The position numbers were made by a program, and so were the translations under genes. A DNA stretch of 64,000 nt from Raffaelea ambrosiae (taxonomy: Eukaryota; Ascomycota; Sordariomycetes; Ophiostomatales; Ophiostomataceae): assembly GCA_002778195.1 (NCBI GenBank), contig PCDI01000007.1, positions 1,723,337 to 1,787,336 of the forward strand. Direction: 5' to 3'. The notes under the pieces are model-generated. The model did not search any database. It was not told the DNA's origin and was given only the letters and a program-made list of their open reading frames with translations. Shown in pieces: positions 35,742-45,778 of the stretch (position 1 is its first letter; each line of letters opens with the position of its first letter).

Positions 35742-37340
35742 TCAGGCAACTCTCTCAGCCAGCTGCTCTGTCGCTTTTTCGGGGTCGTCCAGAACACCGT
35801 CTTTCGTGGGCGCGTGGCGCACTCCAGTTGCGTCGTCATCTTCCAGTTGCATATTGCGGCCGCATTTCTCTGGTCCGATGACGATGCAGATCAACACGAA
35901 TCCGTAAATGGCGCCGAGGAAGATACAAATCACCTTGCCGTAGTTGTAGCGCGGCAGTCCACCGGCGGCCGTACCGGGCAGCGGAAATCGCTCACTGAGT
36001 TTGGCCTCAATGGTGGACGAGGCCGACGACGCCAGGCTGCCAAGCTGGTAGGCCGTGCCGACCACAGTGGTCCGCAGCGAATCGGGCGTCAGCTCCAGCA
36101 GATGGATGGGCGCGACGCCCCATGCGCCTTGCACAAAGAACTGCTCAAAGAAGGCCGCGGCAATGACATTCTTGGAGGACACGTAGGTGTATGGGTAGAG
36201 CAGAGCACCGCCGCCGATACACATGAGCACGATGCTGAACCGCCGGCCAAAAATCTGCGAACAGTAGCCAACGACCGCGCCGCCGGTCATGGCACCCAGA
36301 TTGGCGACGACCTGGGTCACCGTGATGGCATTGGCGGAAAACTGAAGCTGGTTCTTGAGCAGGGTCGGATACAGGTCCTGCGAGCCGTGGGCCAAGAAGT
36401 TGAAGCCGATCATGAGCAGCACGAGATACATCAGCATAAGCCAATGCTCACGCACCGCAACCTGGCTCTCCTTCAGGAATCCCTTTATGGAGCCGGTGCC
36501 GCGTCTCTCGCGTTGGGCCTGGCGGGCCTGGAAGTTGTCCGTTTCCGGCAGACATAGGCGGAAGATGATAATCAAGACAGGGGGGCACGCGCCAAACCAG
36601 AAGAGCGGTCGCCAGCCGTGCGACGTTGTGTCAACAAGGCCGCGAGCAAAAGCCGTGGCCAGCAGATACCCAAAGGCGTAGCCCTGTTGCAGGATGCCGG
36701 ACATGATGCCACGGGCGGCTGGAGGGCAGTCCTCCAGTGCGGTGGAGGCCGCGTTCCCGTAGAGACCACCCATGGCAACACCAAAGAGGGCACGCACGGC
36801 CACGAACTGCTTGTATGTCTGACAGAACCCGGTGCCAAGCTCGATCACGATGAACAGTACGTTGTTGGCAATGAACGGCCTGTCTAGTGTTAGTGCCTTG
36901 TTGATCCATAGTGGCCGGACAAAAGACCATGTCATCATGACGTACCACTTTCTTCCGTAGCGGTCGGAAGCAAGGCCAAAGAAAAAGGACCCAACAGACC
37001 GGAACATCAGAACCAGGGTGATGCCCCAGGTGACGTCGGCTGCCGACTTGCCAAAGTCCTCGGCCAGATCGCTGACTGTCAGGGAGACCGTGAAGAAGTC
37101 GAATGCGTCCCACGTCCAGGCAAAGAATGCCACAGCAAAAAAGAGCCACTGACGTGTGTTGAGCATGGCCATGAGCTTGAAAGGGTTGGCCACATGGTTC
37201 ATGGGCGGCTTCAGCGAGGAAATACGCGTTGCCACATACTCGCTCGCCGATAGACGTGGGAACTCCTCCGCGACAGTTGCGTGTCTAGATCCCACCGCCT
37301 TCAGGTCGGCATGATCCTCAAGGTGCTCAGAAGACGCCAT
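35742..37340 (-). CDS. MFS carboxylate transporter, Jen1-like
   Basis: 510 residues with about twelve membrane segments; exons 37340-36946 and 36879-35742. The intron (36880-36945, 66 bases) is in frame without a stop. Removing it gives SDRYGRKWPFIANNVLFIVIELGTGF, the continuous family sequence, while retention would add 22 residues. Other marks are WTWDAFDFFTVSL near the first helix, ALFGVAMGGLYGNAASTALEDCP and NFLAHGSQDLYPTLL, the last typical of the lactate/pyruvate:proton symporter group. The N-terminus (about 55 residues) and C-terminus are cytosolic. With the converging flavin hydroxylase it could import the acid that enzyme uses; the true substrate is not visible. Confidence 0.92.
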   Translation of the reverse strand: MASSEHLEDHADLKAVGSRHATVAEEFPRLSASEYVATRISSLKPPMNHVANPFKLMAMLNTRQWLFFAVAFFAWTWDAFDFFTVSLTVSDLAEDFGKSAADVTWGITLVLMFRSVGSFFFGLASDRYGRKWYVMMTWSFVRPLWINKALTLDRPFIANNVLFIVIELGTGFCQTYKQFVAVRALFGVAMGGLYGNAASTALEDCPPAARGIMSGILQQGYAFGYLLATAFARGLVDTTSHGWRPLFWFGACPPVLIIIFRLCLPETDNFQARQAQRERRGTGSIKGFLKESQVAVREHWLMLMYLVLLMIGFNFLAHGSQDLYPTLLKNQLQFSANAITVTQVVANLGAMTGGAVVGYCSQIFGRRFSIVLMCIGGGALLYPYTYVSSKNVIAAAFFEQFFVQGAWGVAPIHLLELTPDSLRTTVVGTAYQLGSLASSASSTIEAKLSERFPLPGTAAGGLPRYNYGKVICIFLGAIYGFVLICIVIGPEKCGRNMQLEDDDATGVRHAPTKDGVLDDPEKATEQLAERVA

Positions 37341-38602
37341 TTTTGGACTGTACGGCGGATAATACGACAGAAAAAGGTGAGGTTTGTGGGCTGGACACGT
37401 CTGACGCCGCCATCGTAGGTACTAGGGAAAGAACGCCGTGTTATATTACTATCTACTGAGGCCGATCCTCTCCTACGTTACCGAGGACTCTGGGAGGGGT
37501 GCGAGAGGGGGTGAGAGAGATAAGAGGGTCTCTCTGCGAGAGCAGGAATGTTATGGACCAGGGTCATGCACAGCAAAATAGATGGCTAGCAATGTAGTCG
37601 GGGAATCTCTCCCCCGTCGTGTCCAAACAGCCCACGCGATGATATTCTGGGGTAACTGGGGTTGGCGCCCGGTGCTAAGGTAGGTAACCTAGCCAAGCCA
37701 GGACAAAACCTACCGTGAAATGTACCCCAATGTTTGTGGAGAAACAATTGTGGATGGCCATGGCGCTGTTCACTGCGAAACCAAGTTGCCGTTTAAGCGA
37801 AGAAGCCGAGTTCCAGATAGTGACCAAGGGAATCCATTTCGTGGTCATCAGGAAGAGAATACTAGAAAAGAGTGTCGACTGCCTTGGACGGAAGCTTCTT
37901 TCCTAGAATCAGCAATCATGGCACTCTGCTGACTTTCGTTCAGAAATGCTACCGCGGTTGACATTAATTCGGGAGATGACAGTGTTCTCATGCCCCATGC
38001 CACCACCATACCTGATCTACACGTCTTTTTGAGACGAACGATCCATATGGTGTCTAATCCATGGCAGCACATGGTCACAATTTTGACAAAGGGCAGTAGC
38101 TGAAATTGCGAAGGGGCCGTCTGGTGGTTCGGGCGATCTTTATTTAATTTTGCGGTTTCGTTTGGTGCTTACAACCGGACCCTGGAAAAGCATATCCAAG
38201 TTACAGAAGCCTACTCGGGTGTAGAAACATCCGGGACACCCGAATAACCGGGTGCCACACAAGCTTTTCCTGTGGCGTTTTAGGCCGCCGGAAAACACTG
38301 GGCAAGCCACACCGCACGCGTGCTAACATCTAACATCCACCTGCCACCCGGGTTGAATGGAGCTTTTCGAAAATCACCACATGTGTGATGGTACAGCTCT
38401 CCAGTTTCCCCGCGCAGGCTTCGGCACACTACGATATGGCCATGCCTACGACAACAAGAGAACGTTGTTAACACCCGAGACCGTCAAACAGGTCTACCAC
38501 CTTGGGGACTTCACGCAGTTGATCCCCCAGCCCGAGCACAGATTGCAGGCGTTGTTGACATCACCAACACATTTCAGCTAGCGGTATAGAAGATTGTGTT
38601 AA
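37341..38602. other. Intergenic region
   Basis: 1.26 kb. It includes AT-rich promoter-like sequence upstream of the Jen1-type gene and a 74-codon plus-strand frame at 38357-38581 of unknown meaning. No secure gene. Confidence 0.4.
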
Positions 38603-38842
38603 TTAATGCATATGAGCCAAAGGCACCGTCTGGGACGTGTTGGACGTAGAATTGACAGGCTCGCCTGCCCTTGTTTCCCGGCAAGCATCGCAAGCCGTGG
38701 CGTTGGCCGGTCGTGGGAAAGGTTTACGCTTCTTCTCTTGGTCTCGCCGACTGCAGTGTCTCTTTCTCTTTGCGCATGGAGAACACCTTGTATTGTCACA
38801 ATACACCTTTTGGGCATTACAAAATGTACATGCCACAACCAT
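38603..38842 (-). pseudogene. Possible Zn-cluster mini-protein or truncated Zn2Cys6 regulator
   Basis: A frame of about 80 codons from an ATG near 38842 (MVVACTFCNAQKVYC). It carries CTFCNAQKVYC then CSPCAKRKRHC, the CxxCx6C...CxxCx6C spacing of a Zn2Cys6 domain. A basic linker (EKKRKPFPRP) follows, then an extra ACDACRETRAG half-motif. It stops after LAHMH with no regulatory domain. It may be the surviving 5' end of a regulator, an exon of an unrecognised gene, or a very short DNA-binding protein. The spacing is good but the gene model is not secure. Confidence 0.45.
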
Positions 38843-38860
38843 GGCCGGCGGAGCTCGCAA

Positions 38861-39916
38861 GAGATCGCATTTCTATGACGACAAGTACTGCATCCTGTCC
38901 GGGGGCGTAGAACATGTGCTTTTGGCCGCTTGGCTTGTGAAACGGTATTCAGTACTTGAGCAATCAAAGAGTTCGGCTCTCCCCGTCTTCCCCGCTGGTT
39001 GAGCCGGCCATATCTGTGCGTCCGTCATTTTCAGTGCTGCGATCAGAGGTGACGCAATTTGGGAAGGAAAGAAGAGGCAAAATGAGGCACCAAAGCACAA
39101 CGAGGGTCCGTGTATCTTTGTATCTTTTCGCCGTACACCACGGGGCGCACCCCCCCCCCCCCCCAAGTGTCGTCTTTGGTTTTAGCGGTGTTCCATGGTC
39201 ACCGCGATCATCACTAAATATTTTGCCGGTGTATGTACGAACGCTCTCTTCACACGGACACAATCACTGGGAATCGCTGTCGACATAACTGCAGTTGTAG
39301 GCGAGCAGAACTCTTCTATACACTTTCGCAGGTCATCGGCTTCGACTTCGTCCTTGAATTAGCAAGTCTTTTGTGACACGGGCGATATTATCACTGTCCT
39401 GTACACGCTGCGAGGTCAAGACCATGGCCGTCCACTCGAACAGCAGCAGAACTCTCTCTAACGTGCTCTCCATCTGCCGTATGTCGGACACCGCTCTTGA
39501 GAATGCATGGTTCTGGCAAACTGCCAGTCCTCTGACGACAGGTCAGAATTTGTGTGCCTTCCTCTCTTCTTGTCGGGCCCAGAGGGACCGTTCGAGATAC
39601 GGAGGCCATCAACCGGCCGGTCAACAGTCTATGTTTCTGCGTGTCGCCTTCTCATTGAGCCCTTTGTCGTACATCTTCTTGTCGCCAAACGGGACAGTCC
39701 GCACCCATTCAAGGGAGCGTGACTGCGTGTTCCTGCGACAGAATCTGGCCCATTGCTCATCAGAGCAGTTGGGCAGGCCGATCTTGTTGTTGAATGAGAC
39801 ACCAGGCTCGTTCAGCAGGGTTTTCGGCAGCCTGTACCGCCACTTCTCCTGCTTGCACTTATCAACCCCATGGTCTACGAGAGCGTCGTTTGCAGATGTT
39901 TGCCAGTGCCAGCAGA
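38861..39916. other. Gene-poor stretch before the sulfatase relic
   Basis: About 1 kb with no recognised motif. It may contain the fully decayed 5' half of the arylsulfatase relic, but the catalytic CxPxR site was not found. Confidence 0.4.
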
Positions 39917-40821
39917 CGCTGTCTGTCGGACCTATGAAGATTTATACAGGCACGGTTGACACCATCGACGACAGCGTTGGAAACGTCGCAGAGTACCCGA
40001 AGAAGACGAGAGACTAATACGACACAACGTTTATTGTGATTATGAGAGACAGTGCGGCCGAAGGCACAGTGTGAGTGTTCCACAAGCCTCGCACAAGTAT
40101 ATAACTGCTGACACTGCCATGAACATAGACTAGAGGCATGCTGGGAGTAATGCATCCTTAGAACAACGCTCCTTGCTTCTTCTGGGGTTTAGCTGACGAA
40201 GTCATGGCAAGACGAAATCTTTCCAGTGCTATCACAGAAGGGCATTCTAGCGCACGAACCTTTCAATCCACAGGATCGGACCCATCTGGGCGCAGCCGTC
40301 ACCAACACCATCTAGACTGTTCAGATGCTTTCCTTCTCTCGGGGTGGCATCCGTGTTCCATGCGTTGTGAAGTCCCCGTCGAGAACATTTCTTCCAGCAT
40401 TCCAGCCCGGGGTTTTGCCCAGTTGATATGCCACGGCCGTAAACTTCGTCCCAACATATCCGGAGTTGGTTGCTGTTCCGCAGGCGTCTAGCTCGAAAAA
40501 GAACGTAACTAATGAGCCGAAGGATAGCGACTTTCCTTGGCAAGAACGTGTGTGGGGCCCATGGGAAGTCCCGGGCCCCCTACTTCGCCCAAGGTAAAAT
40601 CGTTGTGGCCGACACCGACGGGCTGTGGAGCATCCTCTATGACTCAAAGCCTGCTGCGTGGAGGCTTTTTGCATGCGGTGCCCTGCGCAAAGGAGACTGG
40701 AAGATTGTCCACATTAGCCCAAGACGGTGCTGGAGAGGGTGATCTGGGCTTGGCATTCATCGATATAGATGATTACCCAGGTGAGACGGAAACCCTTGTT
40801 AAGGAAACCCGGGGAGACTAG
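39917..40821 (+). pseudogene. Arylsulfatase relic (C-terminal half, multiple breaks)
   Basis: Consecutive sulfatase blocks appear in order but in changing frames. They are MKIYTGTVDTIDDSVGNVAEY, a stop at 40015-40017, YDTTFIVIMRDSAAEG (the usual NTFIVFMSDNGAEG-type block, with its metal-site residues altered), IGPIWAQPSPTPSRLF, RGGIRVPCVV, then GKSRAPYFAQGK, WRLFACGALRKGDWKIV and, one frame over, IDIDDYPGETETLVKE. In intact enzymes these cover the region from the helix before the second metal-binding DN to the C-terminal GDWK and DPGE segments. The N-terminal formylglycine site is missing. Stops and frame changes show it is not functional. It lies 2.7 kb before an arylsulfotransferase-family gene. 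Confidence 0.82.
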
Positions 40822-41876
40822 CCGGTCTGCTGGGATGGGTATGTTGGGGAGTGTGGCGCAGTCTGGGGCGTGACGGCGACTGCAGACGGGAACCATTGAG
40901 GATGATGTCGAATTCCAGAAAGCCTGGGTGGGTGCAGCAAGTGGACAGCCACCCGTGTTTCAGCTAGGTTCTTCTTGCAGACTGTAGCATTCGGGAAGCC
41001 GGGCGTTAACTTTTATGTGCGCTTCACTGCAAATCAACACAAACAGCTTCTATATATGGTTAGACGAGACATGGTCTGAATGTCAAAAGCCAAGGCGGGC
41101 CGAGTTCCAGTCACTCTCGCCTGGTTGGACGTCCAAACTTTGATCTCGGCCCGCTTTTTTTCCCTGATTTCATCAGAATCCCTAGTTGTGTTGGGAATAG
41201 ACCTTCCCCACGTAGTTTATCTTGGCAAATCCTCCACGTCCACCGGGGCTACGGATTGGGACGAAAACATGAAGCACTAGCCACGGTTTGGGACTCTGGC
41301 TTATGGACATGAGGGGACAGCCATGAAGGGGTTCAATCATAATGAGTTTCCAGCAAACCGGCTCCGCCGTAGTCTGTGGCCGGTCTAAGTTCGGTCGGCT
41401 CGTTTCCAAGAAACCCAGAAGGAGTATGCAACACAGAGACATATCTTCAGACGTAATCTTGCCCTCGGGTGTCGATCAATGAGGATGATAGGCAAAGAAG
41501 ATCTCCGCGATTGGATGAAGTTTTTTCACTTACACTGGCATGCGGTCACTACTAGGACGATTGTAGTATCTCTTGGGCGTAGGACCAGAAATCGATTGAG
41601 CAGCTTCTTCTTATGAACACCGACGTAGCGAAGAAGTGAGATAAATGGTGTCAATGAGTGGAAAGGTGGTAGCCTTGACCAACTTCCTGCTTCTGAGGAA
41701 GACCATGGATGGCAAAGCTCACCTCCAGAATCGTCTATAAAGCCCCAGTGATCTCCCTCTACCTCGAACAGTTCTAAGTCAACCCAGCCATCAACAACCC
41801 CGACATCCGTTCTTGGAGCCCCTTCTTTTTATCCGAAATCTTATTAAACACACTTTCACTTGAACGTCTCATCACG
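40822..41876. other. Intergenic region
   Basis: About 1 kb without a recognised gene, ending in the core promoter of the small secreted protein gene. Confidence 0.5.
41736..41741 (+). promoter_or_regulatory. TATA box of the small secreted protein gene
   Basis: TATAAA 141 bases upstream of the ATG at 41877, followed by a CT-rich leader. Confidence 0.5.
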
Positions 41877-42430
41877 ATGAAGCTTTCTTCGTCTGCTGTC
41901 ACCTTCTTGATGGCGGTTCTCCCATCCGTGAGGGCCGACTTTGACCTCTTTGCCGAAGGCCTTGGGGGGAACGGCATCACCGGCAACGTCTGGGGCTGGC
42001 AGGTCTACGATGGAGACTTCCAATGCTCTGACGCTATCGATTGGATCTGGAGAAGCATGAGCGATGTTAGCGGCGGGAAGTGGGGCGTCCGATGCCAAGG
42101 AGCGTGTGCTGGCAGTGATGACCCAGCCAACATTGAAGTCGTGGAGATGAACTTCAACAGTGACGACCTCCATTTCAGTATGCTGCTCCATTCTCCGTAT
42201 TCGCTTTTTTGTGTTTTGGTGACCTGGCACTGACCCAAACTTTAGCCGTGTATGCAAACCGCGACTGGGGTCTATACAACTTGGACGACGTGCGAATTGG
42301 CGATTGTAGCCCGATGGCTCACCAAGAGTACTATTGTGGCGTTGCAGTCGGTATGGCCGATACTTCGTCCAAGATCCATTGTGTGACGAGTGTTACAGAC
42401 GCCCAGAATATAAGGAACCACAGAGCCTAA
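41877..42430 (+). CDS. Small secreted cysteine-containing protein, unknown function
   Basis: 161 residues from exons 41877-42177 and 42246-42430 (A|CC join giving LHFTVYANRDW). A clear signal peptide of about 20 residues (MKLSSSAVTFLMAVLPSVRA) is followed by a mature domain with six cysteines, in FQCSD, VRCQGAC, IGDCSP, YYCGV and IHCVT, enough for three disulfides. It is rich in Trp, Asp and Gly and has no membrane segment or anchor. I recognise no family. Size, secretion and cysteine content resemble effector or wall-associated proteins, but this is a generic resemblance. A TATA box and conserved splice sites support a real gene. Confidence 0.75.
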
Positions 42431-43490
42431 GAAGTATGCCTTGGCCCGAACTAGCAAGCGAACACCTCTGAATCCACTGTATCTACTCGACCAGCCCACA
42501 CCATGTATATTAGATGGGTAGGCACGCCTGTTTCCCCCCAAGATTAGATACATCAGTTTCAAAGTCTCGAGACAACAAAGCCAGATCAATTTACACCAGT
42601 CTTCGCTTTAAAGCTCTTTATTCATAGAACTACCGAATTTCAATCCAGTGTCCCCCCTTTATTAATTCTCGAGGACGTGGGCGGACGCGAAGGATCCGGG
42701 CCGACTTGAGTTCCTCTAGGTCGGTGACGATACTCGCGTCGTCGTTGAAGGTGTCTGTGTCATGGAAGGCCAGATGAGCACCAACGCTGCCGCATCTCAG
42801 AACCAACAGAAGACACAGAAGAACCTTGCACGTCTCTCGCTCGTAATGTGCCTCTTCGTCACCCAGCTGTTGAATCGTTGTCCCATCGCTCCCTTCGCCT
42901 TAACCGCTACGAGCTCCGCAAGCCGGATCCGTTCCGTGGCAGCCTTGGTCTGTGCCATTTTGTTGATTGGGCGGCGGGTGTTGTCTTGTGTGGAGTGCTT
43001 TTGTCTGTGAGCACTTAATCAACTAGCAGTTTCTGGCCAATTGAAAAGAAGCAGTATAGATCCCAGGTCCCTTGATGTAGGTCCGTCGAACACAGATACA
43101 GACTCTCGACCCCCCAAATCCGCCACCGAACCGACCGACTCATCTACCTCTATGTCATGCGGATCCTATCAAATGCCATGAACAGCAGATCTGATTAACT
43201 ACTTCTCATCCTGCTCTGAAGGATCACAACAGACACTTCCCCACACTGGCGGTGGCGAGTTACATTCAGACCCCACAGGCAAACGTCGGTAAAAGATCAC
43301 TACTACCATGGTAGCGCTAAGCTACTTTGGGAATTTTCCATAGCCATTCGCGATGACACAATATGATGCCATGGCCGAAGGTGGACATTTAAGAGCTCGT
43401 AGCTTTTAAAGCTCCCATTTTCTAGCATGTATATCGTGGCTTGCTCTTATTCCATTGCTTTTTTTAATATTGAAGACAAACTTTGGCAGA
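42431..43490. other. Intergenic region
   Basis: 1.06 kb between two plus-strand secreted protein genes. An 82-codon frame at 42762-43010 has a hydrophobic stretch but no motif and was not called. Confidence 0.45.
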
Positions 43491-45225
43491 ATGAAGTCAG
43501 CCGCATATTTGGTTGCGCTCTCTGCGCTCAGCGGACTCACATTTGCGAATTTGCAATATCGCAGTCGTCCCGAATTTGCAGTGCCCCGTCTTAACATCAC
43601 AAAACGCGACCCGGACAATTCTCTTGAACAGGGCTTCATATTTGTCGCCCCGTATGGATTCGAAAGCGCCATCTCACATGGCCCCATCCAGCCAGGGGCA
43701 TACATCTACCGAGACGACGGCGATCTAGTCTGGTCGGGAACTGGATACATCGGAGGTTGGGTGGCCAACTTTGTCCCTGACACATGGAATGGCAAGCCGC
43801 ACCTGCGAGCTTTTCAGGGCCTATCTGGTTCAATACGTGGCCGTCCAACGGGACGCATGTTCGGCTACCATACACTGCTCGACGAAACATACAAAACCGT
43901 GAAAACCGTGACAGCTGGGGGCCACAAGTGGGCATCCGGACACGAATTTAACATCATTAATGGGAAAACGACATTGATTGAGGTGCCCATTCCTGTGTAC
44001 ACCTCATTGAAACCCTGGGGTGGCAGTACCGAGCAAAATTGGGTACTCTCCAGTGGCTTCCAAGGTATGGCGCAATTTGATCTGGCCAGTTATGTAGGCC
44101 AATTGGGTGCTGACATACGTTTGCAGAGGTGGACATTGAAACGAACGCGGTCATCTTTGAGTGGTACTCTTTCGACCACGTCGACCCCAAATGTATGTGA
44201 AAGAAGACGCATCTAGAGACTACCCGGAAGCACACGTCCTAACCGCGACCTGTGCATCAGATTCTGCTTTCCCCCTCAATGGCGACAATGGCTTCCCGGG
44301 CTCCGGCACGAGCGAGACAAGTGTCTGGGACTACTTTCATGCGAACAGTGTTGACAAAGACGACGAGGGCAACTACCTCCTGTCTGCGCGCAACACGGCC
44401 ACCGTCTACAAGATCAACAGTACCGATGGCGACATCATCTGGCAGCTTGGCGGTTTCCACAACACGTCTGATTTTGAAATCGAAGACGAGAGTGACCGGT
44501 TTGGCTTTCAGCACGATGCCCGATTCCATGGCCGGTCCGCGGATGGCACCAAGGAATACATCTCGCTGTTTGACAACGCAGCCCACTCCCCGACGTTCAA
44601 GATCCACCCGGCCTCGCGTGCCCTCCTCCTCGAACTGGACCACAGCACCAGGAAAGCCAAGGCGCTCCGCATCTTCGAGGCCCCCGATGGTCTCTCCGCC
44701 ATCAGCCAGGGCAATGCGCAGCTCCTGCCCAATGGGAACGTCCTTGTGAACTGGGGCCATGCTGGTGCCATTACCGAGTTTGCAGACAATGGCGAGGTTC
44801 TGTTCCACGCTTATCTCGACTCAGAGCCAGAAGGACTGGGCGTTGAGAGTTATCGTGGGTTCCGTGCCAACTGGACAGGTATCCCCGCAGAAGACCCCGC
44901 CATCGTGGTAGTCCCATCTCACTCCAGCAGCGGTGGTGTGGATGTGTATGTGTCCTGGAATGGTGACACAGAGACGACGGCCTGGCGCTTCTACGCCGTT
45001 TCGGGAGAGACACGCAAAGCAAGCCTGTTGGGAGAGGTAAAGAAAACAGGATTCGAGACGCACGGCAGCTTCGGCATTTCAGGTGCACTGCCGTTGCCAG
45101 ATACCCGCATCTACGCCGAGGCGATTGGTGCTAACAAGAATGCGCTGAGACGGACAGAGTTGGCAGCCGTCTCGTCACCTCCATGGCACCAGCCCGCTGC
45201 AGTCGTTGGCCAGCAAGAGCTGTAA
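43491..45225 (+). CDS. Secreted arylsulfotransferase (ASST)-family protein
   Basis: 534 residues from exons 43491-44064, 44127-44192 and 44261-45225, phases consistent. A signal peptide of about 19 residues (MKSAAYLVALSALSGLTFA) leads to a beta-propeller-like body. Typical family blocks include GAYIYRDDGDLVWSG, HEFNIINGKTTLIEV, EVDIETNAVIFEWYSFDHVD, WDYFHANSVDKDDEGNYLLSARNTATVYKIN, DIIWQLGG and FQHDARFHG, the last with the conserved His. These match the fungal Arylsulfotran_2 group. Bacterial ASSTs move sulfate between phenols without PAPS; activity in fungal members is not established. Putative N-glycosylation sites occur. The decayed sulfatase 2.7 kb upstream makes a former aryl-sulfate pair worth noting. 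Confidence 0.85.
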
Positions 45226-45778
45226 GAAGGTCGTGACTTGTTAAATTGCCATTCGATTCTAGGAACCCAAGATCCCGATTAATTCAACTATTTTCTCAGT
45301 TATTTTGGCGCTGAAGAATGTCTCTTAATGTTAAGCTTTCGGCGGACTGAAGGTATATCGAGCAGTGCTTGTTGGACTTCGTTTTCATAAGTGAGGGTCT
45401 GCCCACACCCTTACGAATATACAGAATATTTCTCTATGAGCTCATGAGACAGTTCCCTTGGAGACAACACCAGGGGACGTGCTCGTGAACAAGAGAACGA
45501 GCCGCTCCCAGAGAGCAATCCGGATGATAACAAGAAGGAACACGAGATGGAATGGATCCGAAGCTGCGAGGAGAGGGCATATTTATCAGAACTCCAAAAA
45601 CTGCCAACCTAACCAATCACACCAAGTATGGCCGTTTCCAATCTAATCCGTAGTTCTAAACGTACAATTCCATTTTCTCGCGATTGCCTTCATCGTCCGT
45701 AGATACCACCCGATACACCACGCCAGACAAAACTTACAACTTGAAGTCGTGACATAGAAGTCGTTTTCGCGTTTCCCA
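45226..45778. other. Intergenic region between convergent genes
   Basis: 553 bases between the 3' ends of the ASST-family gene and CYP53. No feature recognised. Confidence 0.5.

Noticed and set aside
38357..38581. Plus-strand frame containing HHMCDG, reminiscent of the HHxxxDG motif of condensation domains and related acyltransferases
   Set aside because: The spacing is one residue short of HHxxxDG, no neighbouring acyltransferase blocks were found, and the frame is only 74 codons.
42762..43010. 82-codon frame with a hydrophobic C-terminal half
   Set aside because: No motif, no clear promoter or splice context; cannot be distinguished from chance.
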